From: a virus
IMG/VR virus record: IMGVR_UViG_3300024346_004143
Span: 1-39,480 of that record
DNA: 39,480 bases
Reading direction: 5' to 3' (one strand)
Shown here: positions 1 to 8,793 of the stretch, one piece after another
How positions within the stretch are numbered: position 1 is the first letter of the stretch
Layout of the letters: every line of letters begins with the position of its first letter
Program-made: the position numbers and the translations under genes
The notes under the pieces: model-generated
Told to the model about the DNA's origin: nothing
The model's input: only the letters and a program-made list of their open reading frames with translations
Databases searched by the model: none

Positions 1-1
1 T

Positions 2-895
2 TTATGCAATAAAGCACCATGGGCCAAACGTGTACACGGAGTTAAAGGCTTTGACGCGGCACACAAAGCCGCCGCCGCCGCCGCTGAAACAGATAGATTC
101 ATTACAGTCGATGCTGACAATATAGTTCGCGATGACTTTCTAACCATTGAATTAGACATGACAAAGATTAACAGACATGATGTTATATCATGGGCGGGCA
201 AAAATGCTGTCAATGGATTAGTCTATGGCAATGGCGGTTTAAAACTATGGCCCAAGCATGTTGTAGAACAAATGCGTACACATGAAGCCGCAGAGGATCC
301 TAAGGCACAGGTAGATTTTTGTTGGGACATTTATTATCATCAGATGAATAACATCTACAGTGATGTTCATAATAACGCCAGTGCTTATCAAGCATATAGA
401 GCAGGCTTTCGTGAAGGTGTCAAACTAGCCTTAGAAGGCGGCGGACTTGTTGATCCACGCAGACTTAAACAACGTGTACATGATAGAAACTACAAACGTT
501 TGTTAGTATGGGCCAGTGTAGGTTCAGATATTGACAACGGACTGTGGGCAATGTACGGCACTAGACTGGGATGCTATATGTCAAATATTGCCAGACAAGA
601 TTTTGATTTTACACTAGTTCGTGACTTTGAATGGCATGATGCATTCTGGAAAGACAGTGTACAACCACAATTTGAAGGTGGCAATGAAAGATGTATGACT
701 TCAGGTTGGACATATGACAAGAAAAAACTACAAGATGAGATTTTTAAACTAGGCGAAGCTCTACGCACTAATCTAGGATTAGAAGTAGCAGAATTGGACT
801 ACAACGGTAGCAAGATGTTTAAAGAAAGTTGGATTAACCCTCCGCGCCTCGGAGCACAAGTTAAAGAAAATCAAGTAGATAACTCAATAAATTAA
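2..895 (+). CDS. GT-A-like glycosyltransferase-type protein, 5' end cut by window
   Basis: The frame is open from base 2, so the gene begins outside the window; the ATG at 158 is internal. In-window residues 18-20 onwards read HGVKGFDAAHKAA, followed by a TVDAD segment (a DxD-like metal/nucleotide-sugar site typical of GT-A folds), then NGLVYGNGGLKLW and FRAGFREGVKL-type motifs (here YRAGFREGVKL). The same ordered motifs occur in the genes at 13934, 14649 and 15661, and the 14649 product is the closest relative. The likely role is a nucleotide-sugar-dependent transferase, but this rests on the DxD motif and the glycan-gene context only. A run of five GCC codons plus GCT codes for six alanines right after the HK of the first motif. 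It ends two bases before the radical SAM gene at 898. Confidence 0.7.
   Translation, partial: LCNKAPWAKRVHGVKGFDAAHKAAAAAAETDRFITVDADNIVRDDFLTIELDMTKINRHDVISWAGKNAVNGLVYGNGGLKLWPKHVVEQMRTHEAAEDPKAQVDFCWDIYYHQMNNIYSDVHNNASAYQAYRAGFREGVKLALEGGGLVDPRRLKQRVHDRNYKRLLVWASVGSDIDNGLWAMYGTRLGCYMSNIARQDFDFTLVRDFEWHDAFWKDSVQPQFEGGNERCMTSGWTYDKKKLQDEIFKLGEALRTNLGLEVAELDYNGSKMFKESWINPPRLGAQVKENQVDNSIN
68..85 (+). repeat. GCC trinucleotide run coding for six alanines
   Basis: Five GCC codons plus GCT in a row, in frame, inside the DxD-motif protein at the left edge. The paralogue at 14649 has only three alanines here and then diverges. The tract is GC-rich in an AT-rich genome and could vary in length by slippage. 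Confidence 0.75.
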
Positions 896-897
896 TT

Positions 898-2298
898 ATG
901 GAACACAATAAAGATATCATTGCATTTCAAAAAAAGATTAACGATGTTAGTCCTAGTTTTTGCATTGCCAAATGGAAGCAAGTAACCTTGCATTTACAAA
1001 CAGGTCACAACCACAGTTGCCACCACCCTACTACGCATAAAATTCCTTTAGATGAATTGGCTGCCAATCCCAGCGCATTACATAATACGAACTTTAAAAA
1101 AGAACAACGTAAAAAAATGCTGGAAGGCGAGCGTCCAAAAGAATGCGACTATTGTTGGAAAGTAGAAGACAGCGCACCAGATGCACTCAGCGATAGAATC
1201 TACAAGAGCTATGACGTATGGGCAAAGCCTCACTTCGATGAAGTTCGTAATTTGCCTTGGGACAGTAACGTTGTTCCTAGTTATTTAGAAGTTAGTTTTA
1301 GTAATGTCTGTAATTTTAAATGTAGCTATTGCAGTCCACAGGTCAGCAGTCTATGGATGGAAGAAGTCAAGCAACATGGTCCTTATCCAACACACGGTAA
1401 ATTTAATGACATTGCCGGACTTAAACAAATTGATCAAATGCCAATTCCGCATAATCAATACAATCCTTATGTGGAAGCATTTTGGAAATGGTGGCCCAGT
1501 GTTTATAAAGAGCTACAGCATTTTAGAGTAACAGGCGGAGAGCCGCTGTTAAGTAAAGATACGTTTAAGGTTTTAGATTATGTAATCGAAAATCCCAATC
1601 CTGATATACATCTAAGTATTAACAGCAACTTGTGTGTGCCACCACAGTTGTTTGATAGATTTCTTGAAAAGGTTAAAATCATCTGCGAAGAAAAGAAAGT
1701 TAAAAAGTTTAAAATTTTTACAAGTTGTGATGCACACGGAGCCGCCGCAGAATACATTCGCGATGGTTTGAATTACGAACTATGGCTAAGTAACATTCGC
1801 AGAGTGTTAAAAGAAATTCCCGAATGTACGATTACCATTATGAGTACCTACAATGTTTTAAGTGTACCTACATATTCGTTGTTCTTACAAGATGTGTTAG
1901 ACATTAAAAATGAGTTTGGAGGACACGATGCAGTTCATGCTCCGTTAATTTTAGATGCCCCGTTCTTAAGACATCCTGCACATCAAAGCATCTTTCATGT
2001 CATGCCTTCAGCATGGGCCAATGAATATATTTTCGACCAAGTAACAATGATGTATCGTAATTTAGAAAACGGAGAATGGTACGGAAGTGCTAATCAAGGA
2101 TTCTTTAAATGGGAAGCTGAAAAGTTTAAACGTATATATGAATTAACAATGAATCAAACAGATCCCGAAGAAGTAACTGTATACCAAAAAGACTTGGTGG
2201 CATTTGTTGATGAGCATGATAAACGTCGTGGCACTAACTTCTTAGCTACATTTCCAGAGTTTGAACCTTACTATACTAAGTGGAAAAATGCAAAATGA
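898..2298 (+). CDS. Radical SAM protein with N-terminal twitch-like cysteine cluster (SCH subgroup)
   Basis: 466 aa. Predicted to bind a [4Fe-4S] cluster and S-adenosylmethionine through CNFKCSYC (C138, C142, C145), followed by SPxxSSLW and the SAM-binding TGGEP motif (G213-P216). The N-terminal region carries C22, the SCHH element at C41 and a CDYC pair (C83, C86). These resemble the half-SPASM ('twitch') auxiliary cluster site placed ahead of the rSAM barrel in the N-twitch rSAM family. The C-terminus carries RRGTNF..TFPEF, a tail shared with most rSAM proteins in this window. Closest in-window relatives by N-terminal signature (KW, SCH, HNT, SDR) are the genes at 19543 (minus) and 33345. 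It overlaps the next gene by ATGA, which suggests translational coupling to the glycosyltransferase-like genes. The substrate is unknown. Confidence 0.9.
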   Translation: MEHNKDIIAFQKKINDVSPSFCIAKWKQVTLHLQTGHNHSCHHPTTHKIPLDELAANPSALHNTNFKKEQRKKMLEGERPKECDYCWKVEDSAPDALSDRIYKSYDVWAKPHFDEVRNLPWDSNVVPSYLEVSFSNVCNFKCSYCSPQVSSLWMEEVKQHGPYPTHGKFNDIAGLKQIDQMPIPHNQYNPYVEAFWKWWPSVYKELQHFRVTGGEPLLSKDTFKVLDYVIENPNPDIHLSINSNLCVPPQLFDRFLEKVKIICEEKKVKKFKIFTSCDAHGAAAEYIRDGLNYELWLSNIRRVLKEIPECTITIMSTYNVLSVPTYSLFLQDVLDIKNEFGGHDAVHAPLILDAPFLRHPAHQSIFHVMPSAWANEYIFDQVTMMYRNLENGEWYGSANQGFFKWEAEKFKRIYELTMNQTDPEEVTVYQKDLVAFVDEHDKRRGTNFLATFPEFEPYYTKWKNAK

Positions 2299-3140
2299 GA
2301 GTGGCTATTTGTCTAAGTGGTCAGCCACGTACCTGGGAAAAATGTTATCACACGTGGATTAAACTGATAGATACAATTAAACAAACGTATCAAGTAGATG
2401 ATGTTGATATTTTCTGTCATTTATGGGATTTTAATACCCCGCCTCATAGATTATTAATGTATGAAGGTTGGGATTACGCCACAGTTCCTGGAGAGCCTAT
2501 ATCAGAAGAAGAAAAAATTAGACTAATCAATGCCTTAAATCCAAAAAAATATTTATTTGAAAATGAACGTTCAAATAAAAACAAAATTGAAGAAACTCGC
2601 AGTCGAAATATGCCGCATATCAACGAGCACGGACAGACTAATCTAGAATGGGTATCAGGCCAGTTTTATAGTATAATGTACGCTTGTCATTTGAAAAAAA
2701 TGTATGAATTTGAAAATGATTTTAGATATGATGTTTGTATACGTATGCGAACAGATATGTTTTTTGAAGACTATCAAGTAAAGCATTTCGTCTCTTACGA
2801 TTTAGTTTACCCGGAAGTCAACACATTTTATAGCTGTCATACTACTAAAGATGCTATACAGTTTCCTTTTCATAGATTAGGTGACGTATTTTGGTATGCT
2901 GACTCTGTTACATTTAACAGGATCTGCGATTTTTATAGATGGTTGCCTATTATAGGTAAAAAAAGCTTCAATAATAATTTAGTAGGTACTGAACATTCTT
3001 TATATTTTTATTCTAAAATGTTAAACATAGAAATATCGCCGTTGACTTTTGACCCTAAAATTTATAGAGGCCGAGACTATTTAAATAGAAAAATAAAATC
3101 AGGATTAGAAGGAGAGTTGGGAGACCATGAGCTTATTTAA
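2295..3140 (+). CDS. Glycosyltransferase-like protein, SGQ-R-W family, copy 1
   Basis: 281 aa. The ATG at 2295 is chosen over an in-frame GTG at 2280 because it gives the family N-terminus MRVAICLSGQ and a 4-nt ATGA overlap with the upstream stop. Motifs are SGQPRTW (residues 8-14), HLWD (42-45) and YDVCIRMRTD (residues 145-154; R150, R152, D154). The last segment resembles the YDx(I/V)IRxRxD signature seen in several glycosyltransferase-type families, where the aspartate is expected near the donor sugar. Paralogues in this window are at 3127, 5776 and 6374. No signal peptide or membrane segment is seen. The role as a sugar transferase is an inference; a different nucleotide-dependent transferase is possible. 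Confidence 0.75.
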   Translation: MRVAICLSGQPRTWEKCYHTWIKLIDTIKQTYQVDDVDIFCHLWDFNTPPHRLLMYEGWDYATVPGEPISEEEKIRLINALNPKKYLFENERSNKNKIEETRSRNMPHINEHGQTNLEWVSGQFYSIMYACHLKKMYEFENDFRYDVCIRMRTDMFFEDYQVKHFVSYDLVYPEVNTFYSCHTTKDAIQFPFHRLGDVFWYADSVTFNRICDFYRWLPIIGKKSFNNNLVGTEHSLYFYSKMLNIEISPLTFDPKIYRGRDYLNRKIKSGLEGELGDHELI

Positions 3141-4053
3141 TATAGAAATAGATTCTCTTACCGGTGATATAGATTCAATTACCGATCGTGTTGTAAATAA
3201 CGTTATTATTCCGCAGCCACCGCCCCCACCACCTACAGTTAAGTTTAGAATTGCAGTATGCTTTAGCGGCCAAGCAAGGTACTGGAAAGAAAGCGTTGCA
3301 AATATTAAAAGATTTTTTGAATTTGAATATCAACATCCTGAAACTGGTTTAGAAGTAGAAACCGATTATTTTATACACACATGGGATACAAATACATGGA
3401 GACTACCTAAAACTGATCACAATGTATTTGAAGATGTAAAACACAGCGACGACGATGCTATTAAAGAAGCATATAGTCCCAAAGGTATTATAATAGAAGA
3501 ATACAACAAAGACAGATTTATACCTAGAGCATTTGATCCAATGTTTTATAGCTTTGCGAGAAGCATGATGCTTAAACGTGATTACGAATTAACACATAGT
3601 TTTCAATATGATTTAGTTATTAAGGCACGTATGGATGTTGTATATAGTCCGGCAAGGCAATTTCCATTACAACGAGTATGGCCGGGAATTTGTTATACTA
3701 CAACACCAATAAGTAAATTTGCAAGTGAATTTAATTACAACAACTTTGATGATGTTTTATTTTATGGCGACAGTCCTACCATGGATCTAATGGGAGACTT
3801 ATATACTTCACATACCATTACACGCCCATTAGAATATCAATATAAAAATCAAAAAGAGTTAAACCTAGACCCTGTATTATATTATGGACCAGGATGTTTA
3901 TTATACAAGTACATGACAACATTAGGAATACATCCCGACGGCAATCGTGTGTTTGAATACGCTGTGATGAGAAGCACAGCAGTTGAAGCAAAATTAGATT
4001 CAATTTATCAATATGAAGAAATTAGGAGAAAATGGTTTGAGTGGTATATCTAA
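3127..4053 (+). CDS. Glycosyltransferase-like protein, SGQ-R-W family, copy 2, with proline-rich N-terminal extension
   Basis: 308 aa. The ATG at 3127 overlaps the upstream stop by 14 nt and is preceded by the purine-rich GGAGAG / GGGAG. The first 30 residues are an extension not found in copies 1 and 3, followed by six prolines (31-36) that look like a hinge. The core then begins with FRIAVCFSGQARYW (SGQ at 47-49), HTWD (84-87) and YDLVIKARMD (K166, R168, D170). The C-terminal half, including NNFDDVLFYGDS, is very like the copy at 6374 (NNFDEAIFFGES), so these two are the closest pair. Both end in W-Y-I. It probably acts in the same glycan pathway as its neighbours; donor and acceptor are unknown. 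Confidence 0.75.
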   Translation: MSLFNIEIDSLTGDIDSITDRVVNNVIIPQPPPPPPTVKFRIAVCFSGQARYWKESVANIKRFFEFEYQHPETGLEVETDYFIHTWDTNTWRLPKTDHNVFEDVKHSDDDAIKEAYSPKGIIIEEYNKDRFIPRAFDPMFYSFARSMMLKRDYELTHSFQYDLVIKARMDVVYSPARQFPLQRVWPGICYTTTPISKFASEFNYNNFDDVLFYGDSPTMDLMGDLYTSHTITRPLEYQYKNQKELNLDPVLYYGPGCLLYKYMTTLGIHPDGNRVFEYAVMRSTAVEAKLDSIYQYEEIRRKWFEWYI

Positions 4054-4057
4054 AAGA

Positions 4058-4966
4058 ATGATTGATATAGTCGATAATAAGATAGCGTCAGAAATTATCT
4101 GCGATGGTGATAGTTGGGTGTTCGGTTGTGAAATTGCAGATCCTAATATTGCAAATAGATATCCTCCGGATACACATCCCGGAGTTTATGATTTTATAGA
4201 AGAAAATGATAGTTATAGGACTACTAAGATTTTTCCAACGCATCTAGCAAAGCTATTAAATGTGCCAGTGACAAATCTTAGTTGGCCAGCAGATGACAAT
4301 GGAACTATTTTACGTAGAACTATAAATTACATCTCTCAAAAGTATCTAGCAAATAATATTCCCACTGATAATTTATTTGTTATAATTGGCTGGAGCAGTC
4401 CAGAACGAAATAGCTTTTGGTATAAAGACGATAATTTATCACATCTATTTAGACTATGGCCGCAGGTTCCGCATTTCGAATCTAAGGAACAAGAAAAATT
4501 TTGGGAACTATACGTTTCGTACTTATGGCATGCTGAAGAATATATTCCTAGATATGTGTTGAATGTGTTACAACTTCAAAATTTCTGCCAAGCTAATAAT
4601 ATTAAATGGATGTGCTTTAATGCGTTTTATCAGACTCCGAATGAATCTCCAAAAGGTTGGAATGATTTAGAGATTAAAAATGAAATTAAAAAAATAAAGC
4701 ATAGAATTGGCGACCATGTCTATCAACAATCTACTAATACTTTAAAACGTATTACACATGTAAATGACTATTCTGCATTGTGGGATAGCATTGATCCAAT
4801 TAGATTCTACAAAAAAGATCAGCCAAACACTACTTTTAAAAGTTACATAGAGGATCCTGCAAATAACGTTAGTATTCCTTTAACAGGTTGGCACCCTAGC
4901 CCCGAAGGCCACGAAGCTTGGGCGAAAGAATTAGCTAGATATATAAAAGTAAACAATCTGTTATGA
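4058..4966 (+). CDS. SGNH/GDSL-hydrolase-like protein
   Basis: 302 aa from the ATG at 4058, which lies four bases after the preceding stop; an in-frame ATG at 4013, inside the upstream gene, is also possible. The nucleophile block ICDGDSW (S19) and the C-terminal block WHPSPEGHEAWA, which would supply the catalytic histidine, are the first and last blocks of SGNH-type esterases and acyltransferases. Members remove or add acyl groups on sugars, lipids or polysaccharides. No signal peptide is evident, so a cytoplasmic role in glycan or acyl tailoring fits better than secretion. It sits between SGQ-family glycosyltransferase-like genes and overlaps the next SGNH gene by ATGA. Confidence 0.7.
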   Translation: MIDIVDNKIASEIICDGDSWVFGCEIADPNIANRYPPDTHPGVYDFIEENDSYRTTKIFPTHLAKLLNVPVTNLSWPADDNGTILRRTINYISQKYLANNIPTDNLFVIIGWSSPERNSFWYKDDNLSHLFRLWPQVPHFESKEQEKFWELYVSYLWHAEEYIPRYVLNVLQLQNFCQANNIKWMCFNAFYQTPNESPKGWNDLEIKNEIKKIKHRIGDHVYQQSTNTLKRITHVNDYSALWDSIDPIRFYKKDQPNTTFKSYIEDPANNVSIPLTGWHPSPEGHEAWAKELARYIKVNNLL

Positions 4967-5775
4967 ACAAGCAATTAATAGTATGTGGCGATAGTTTTAG
5001 TATTGGAATTGGTTGCCATGATTTAATTAATGAACCTTATGGTAGCCTATTGAGTAAAGAGTTAGACAAGCCCTTACTCAATTTTGCCAAAGGCAGTAGC
5101 ACTAACATGAGTATATACCTACAGGCAAAATATGTCTCTGAAAACTTTGCAGAGTCTGCCGATCTAGTTATAGTATCTAATACAAGTTATGATAGAGTAG
5201 AATGGTTTCCTTGGGATCACAAACATCCCACTGGAGATTTAACTAACACCGATGTCAACTATCACGAATATCCCCCCTACGGAGAACACACATATCATGT
5301 AATAGATCAACAAGTAATGTTAGAAAATCCAATGAAGGATGATTCTAGATATAACGGTAAATTATTCACAGATAACTATATGGGAGTAATAGACTATTGG
5401 GAAACTTATGGCAAAGAAGACCTAAACTCGGGTTACTATAAACGTTTTATCAATGAACCAAAAGCAAGAATGAAAACACTTTATGATTTTGCAACAACTA
5501 TACATGATCCAATTATTAATAGAATATACAGCATTGGAGTTTTGACATTGGCACATCAACTACTAAAACGAGCAGGATTGAAACACTTAATTTTAACTCA
5601 TGAAGTTGATGAGTATTGTAAATACATTGATGAAGAAAATCTATGTAATCTATCGTGGGGACAATTAAGCATAGATTATCCAGATGATTTAAAAACATGG
5701 CATACTAGTGCTCAAGGACATAAAGTGGCAGCAGCCACAGTGATGGAAAAATTAAAAGAGAACACGTGGTATTAA
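4963..5775 (+). CDS. SGNH/GDSL-hydrolase-like protein
   Basis: 270 aa, with its ATG overlapping the previous stop by 4 nt. It opens with IVCGDSFSIG (GDS at 9-11, nucleophile S11), has a GSSTNMS segment that could form the oxyanion glycine/asparagine region, and ends with WHTSAQGHKVAA, the histidine block. This is the normal SGNH order. It is related to the preceding gene only in these blocks, so the two probably act on different acyl substrates or acceptors. The next gene starts immediately after its stop (TAA-ATG). A role in acylation or deacylation of a phage-directed glycan is inferred from context. Confidence 0.7.
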   Translation: MNKQLIVCGDSFSIGIGCHDLINEPYGSLLSKELDKPLLNFAKGSSTNMSIYLQAKYVSENFAESADLVIVSNTSYDRVEWFPWDHKHPTGDLTNTDVNYHEYPPYGEHTYHVIDQQVMLENPMKDDSRYNGKLFTDNYMGVIDYWETYGKEDLNSGYYKRFINEPKARMKTLYDFATTIHDPIINRIYSIGVLTLAHQLLKRAGLKHLILTHEVDEYCKYIDEENLCNLSWGQLSIDYPDDLKTWHTSAQGHKVAAATVMEKLKENTWY

Positions 5776-6387
5776 ATGAAAATAGCAGTTTGCATTTCAG
5801 GTTACTCTAAAGAATTAACGCCACACGCAGAAACATGGATTGAACTTTTTAATTCATTAAACTGCGAAGTTAATTATTTTGCTCATATGTGGGATAATAA
5901 TGCCGACGTTATTAATAGCGTATTGAAAATTAAACCACATAAATTTATAATTGAACCCGATGCAAAACGTAAACAAGTTAGTGTGATATTACCTGAAGAT
6001 GATACGTTATATAGTTTTATGCGTTCAGCAAATTTAAAAAGACAAGATGAAATAAACAACCATTATTTCTATGACGTATGCTTTAATGTAAACCTTAATG
6101 TTAAATTTCATGAAGAAACTGTTGAACAGTTTAGAGATATATTTGTTAAACCTAAAAATAATTTTATATACACGTTTAATTCAGAACACGTAGAATACTT
6201 TCCATTTTTTACATTAAGAAATGATTTTTTCTTTAGTAACAGTTTAACATTTGACAAGTTGGCACAATTTAATAGATTTTTGCCTGTTATTAAAAATGCC
6301 GCACCCGTTCCTGCATTATGGGGATACTATATTAAAATGTTAAATATCAGAAATAAAAACAACATACTACCATATGAAAAATTTTAG
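5776..6387 (+). CDS. Short, divergent SGQ-family glycosyltransferase-like protein (candidate inactive copy)
   Basis: 203 aa, about 80-100 residues shorter than its three paralogues. The family start MKIAVCISG and HMWD (37-40) are kept, but SGQ-R-W has become SGY-SKEL. In the segment aligned with YDVCIRMRTD of copy 1 it reads YDVCFNVNLN, so both arginines and the aspartate are asparagines (N104, N106, N108). The reading frame is intact and translation signals are tight (it follows a stop directly and overlaps the next gene by 14 nt), so it is not an obvious pseudogene. It may be a regulatory or scaffold subunit, or have lost sugar-donor binding. Function is unassigned. Confidence 0.65.
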   Translation: MKIAVCISGYSKELTPHAETWIELFNSLNCEVNYFAHMWDNNADVINSVLKIKPHKFIIEPDAKRKQVSVILPEDDTLYSFMRSANLKRQDEINNHYFYDVCFNVNLNVKFHEETVEQFRDIFVKPKNNFIYTFNSEHVEYFPFFTLRNDFFFSNSLTFDKLAQFNRFLPVIKNAAPVPALWGYYIKMLNIRNKNNILPYEKF

Positions 6388-7216
6388 AATTGCAGTTTGC
6401 ATAAGCGGACAATCTCGTACTTGGGAATATTGTAAAGATAATATTCTTCATTTCTATGACATAACTGAACATGCTCAGGACCACGTAGAAGTTGATTATT
6501 TTTTGCATACATGGGATATTAATTCGTATAGGGATCATGTATCTGGAATCGAGTATACTAATTTCAGAGATGAGCCGTTCAACGATGGTAACAGACTAAT
6601 TGAAGCATTCAGTCCGAAAATAGCGGAAGTAGAAAGTTACAGCGACTTTATTGCTAATAGAAATTTACAATATCCCAATTCCCCGTTTACTGCATGGGAA
6701 TCAATGTATCATAGTATCAAGAAGAGTATAAATTTTAAAAGACAATACGAGTTAGACAACAATTTTGAATACGACTTAGTTATTAAAACAAGATTTGATT
6801 GTATATATGATCCTAGTACAAAGTTTATTGCATATATTCCCGAAGTTATGAAAGCATATACTTCATATAATATTTCAAGGATACTAAACGAGTTTAATTC
6901 TAATAATTTTGATGAAGCAATATTTTTTGGAGAAAGCAGAACTGTTGATTTGATATCTGCGGCTGGAGATTTGCATATGTTAAATCGATCTACAAAAGAA
7001 CATCAATCAACAATAGAATTTGATATTTTGCCTGAAGTGTTCTATGGACCCGGTGCATTGATATATAAGCATATGACTGATATGAATGTATGTCCCAGTC
7101 ATCACTTTGTTCCGTTTATATATGTGGTTGCAAGATTGCACACAGTTAGTTCTGGATTAAATCCTATGACTGATTGGCCACAGGTTGTGCAATCTTGTAA
7201 GGATTGGTATATATGA
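6374..7216 (+). CDS. Glycosyltransferase-like protein, SGQ-R-W family, copy 4
   Basis: 280 aa, ATG overlapping the previous stop by 14 nt. Motifs are FRIAVCISGQSRTW (SGQ at 11-13), HTWD (45-48), YDLVIKTRFD (K138, R140, D142) and NNFDEAIFFGES. It is the closest relative of the product of 3127 but lacks its N-terminal extension and proline hinge. Both share a C-terminal PGALIYKHMT / PGCLLYKYMT stretch. The reading frame ends in D-W-Y-I and its stop overlaps the start of the methyltransferase gene (ATGA). Likely a nucleotide-sugar-using transferase; acceptor unknown. Confidence 0.75.
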   Translation: MKNFRIAVCISGQSRTWEYCKDNILHFYDITEHAQDHVEVDYFLHTWDINSYRDHVSGIEYTNFRDEPFNDGNRLIEAFSPKIAEVESYSDFIANRNLQYPNSPFTAWESMYHSIKKSINFKRQYELDNNFEYDLVIKTRFDCIYDPSTKFIAYIPEVMKAYTSYNISRILNEFNSNNFDEAIFFGESRTVDLISAAGDLHMLNRSTKEHQSTIEFDILPEVFYGPGALIYKHMTDMNVCPSHHFVPFIYVVARLHTVSSGLNPMTDWPQVVQSCKDWYI

Positions 7217-8346
7217 ATATAATTACTAGAACAACTGATGCTATTACCAATGCCTACGATTTAGAAAATCTACATATAATAAAAAATTTTCCAATTTTAA
7301 TGAGTTGTGTTAGTCATGATAAAGATGTTGACGTAGTTTCAGATTTAATATGGCAGATTAGTCCAAGCTCGGGACTTATACAACTTAAAGAATTAATTCC
7401 TTTGGATATTTTGTATAGGGAACAGCACAGCGGGACAACCGGTGATTTATGGTTAAAACATCATCAGTCTTTTTCAAAGTTTTTACAAAAGTATAAACCT
7501 AAGGCAGTATTAGAAATAGGTGGCGGACATGGTATACTTTCCACTGACTACGTTCAATATGATTCTATTCCATGGACAATAGTAGAGCCAAGTCCCGCGC
7601 CAGTCGATGGGTGCCCGGCAAAGATTATCGTAGCATTGTTTGATGAACATTTTGAATTTCAAGGAGATTTTGATACAATAGTTCATAGCCATGTATTTGA
7701 ACACTTGTATCAACCCAATGCATTTGTTAAACATTTAGCCAACATAATGAAAGATGGAAATCAACTTATCTTTACATTGCCTAACATGGAAAAAATGTTA
7801 AAAAACAATCAAACTAACTGTATTAATTTTGAACATACCGTATTTTTAACAGAGCCATATGTAGAATATTTGTTGGCAAAACACGGGTTTAGAATTATTG
7901 AAAAAGAATACTTCACAGAATGCCATAGTATATTTTACGCAACCGTTAAAGATAGCACAGTTGTTACAATTGAACTATCTAAAGAGTTGTACAACACCAA
8001 CAAACAAATATACATAGATTACATTGACTATCATAATAAACTGATCAATGATTTAAATAATAAAGTGCAAGAAATTGATGGACCTGTTTACTTATTTGGA
8101 GCACATATCTTTTCACAATATCTTTTGGTATGCGGTTTAGACGGTTCAAAAATTACAAGTATTCTTGATAATGATCCGAAGAAACAAAGTAAGAGATTGT
8201 ATGGAACAGATTTGAAAGTAGAATCTCCAATTTTATTAAAAGACATAAAAAATCCAGTTGTTATACTTAAGGCTGGATTTTATAACGAAGAAATTAAAAA
8301 AGATATTCTTAGTAATATCAACGCAGGTACAATATTTTTAGAATGA
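7213..8346 (+). CDS. SAM-dependent sugar C-methyltransferase-like protein
   Basis: 377 aa from the ATG at 7213 (ATGA overlap); an upstream in-frame TTG at 7204 is less likely. The SAM-binding motif VLEIGGGHG lies at residues 99-107, with VHSHVFEHL further on as the usual post-motif. The C-terminal part has LFGAHIFSQYLL and SILDNDPKKQ, matching the C-methyltransferase C-terminal domain that follows the methyltransferase core in NDP-sugar C-methyltransferases of the NovU/TylCIII type. The N-terminal zinc-finger cysteines of that family are mostly missing. The likely reaction is methyl transfer to a carbon of an activated keto-sugar. It is followed after a GAGG-type ribosome site by the cupin gene and heads the sugar-metabolism run. 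Confidence 0.8.
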   Translation: MNIITRTTDAITNAYDLENLHIIKNFPILMSCVSHDKDVDVVSDLIWQISPSSGLIQLKELIPLDILYREQHSGTTGDLWLKHHQSFSKFLQKYKPKAVLEIGGGHGILSTDYVQYDSIPWTIVEPSPAPVDGCPAKIIVALFDEHFEFQGDFDTIVHSHVFEHLYQPNAFVKHLANIMKDGNQLIFTLPNMEKMLKNNQTNCINFEHTVFLTEPYVEYLLAKHGFRIIEKEYFTECHSIFYATVKDSTVVTIELSKELYNTNKQIYIDYIDYHNKLINDLNNKVQEIDGPVYLFGAHIFSQYLLVCGLDGSKITSILDNDPKKQSKRLYGTDLKVESPILLKDIKNPVVILKAGFYNEEIKKDILSNINAGTIFLE

Positions 8347-8352
8347 GGATAT

Positions 8353-8793
8353 ATGGAAATTAAAAAAGTAACCAAGCATTGGGGTCACGAACTTTGGATC
8401 GCAGACGGCTCTGCTACTCCATATGCAAGTAAACGCATTCTATTCAAAGCCGGTAATAGAACTAGTTTACAAGTACACGAATACAAAATAGAAACTAATT
8501 ATGTACTAAGCGGCACAGGTATTTTACATCGTAGTCGAGAACCACTAGACATTGTCAAGTTTTTAGAACAAGGTATGACAAGTAAACAAGTAGAAGAGTA
8601 TGAAACAACATTTGATGTTATAGAACTCGAGGAAGGCGTTGTATTTAATGTTACACCTGGATATGTGCATAGGGTAATAGCAACTACTGACCTAGAGTTC
8701 ATGGAAACTAGTACCACTGAACTCGATGATGTAATTAGACTACAAGATGATGGCGGAAGAACACACGGAAGAATTAGCTACGAACATGAGTAA
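8353..8793 (+). CDS. Cupin, mannose-6-phosphate isomerase type II-like
   Basis: 146 aa, preceded by GAGG about six bases upstream of the ATG. The protein is a single cupin barrel: the W-G-HELW start, QVHEYKIETNYVLSG as first cupin motif and VTPGYVHRV as second. This is the pattern of the C-terminal isomerase domain of mannose-1-P guanylyltransferase/phosphomannose isomerases and of stand-alone cupins in sugar loci. Metal-dependent sugar-phosphate isomerisation or epimerisation is plausible. It overlaps the nucleotidyltransferase/kinase gene by 8 nt (ATGAGTAA), which supports joint expression in a sugar-activation pathway. Confidence 0.75.
   Translation: MEIKKVTKHWGHELWIADGSATPYASKRILFKAGNRTSLQVHEYKIETNYVLSGTGILHRSREPLDIVKFLEQGMTSKQVEEYETTFDVIELEEGVVFNVTPGYVHRVIATTDLEFMETSTTELDDVIRLQDDGGRTHGRISYEHE

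Noticed and set aside
158-895. Gene start at the ATG at 158
   Set aside because: The frame is open back to base 2 and codes there for the VKGF and VDAD motifs of the family; the gene is simply cut by the window edge.
5776-6387. Pseudogene call for the short SGQ-family copy
   Set aside because: The frame and coupled translation signals are intact, so divergence rather than decay is the safer reading.
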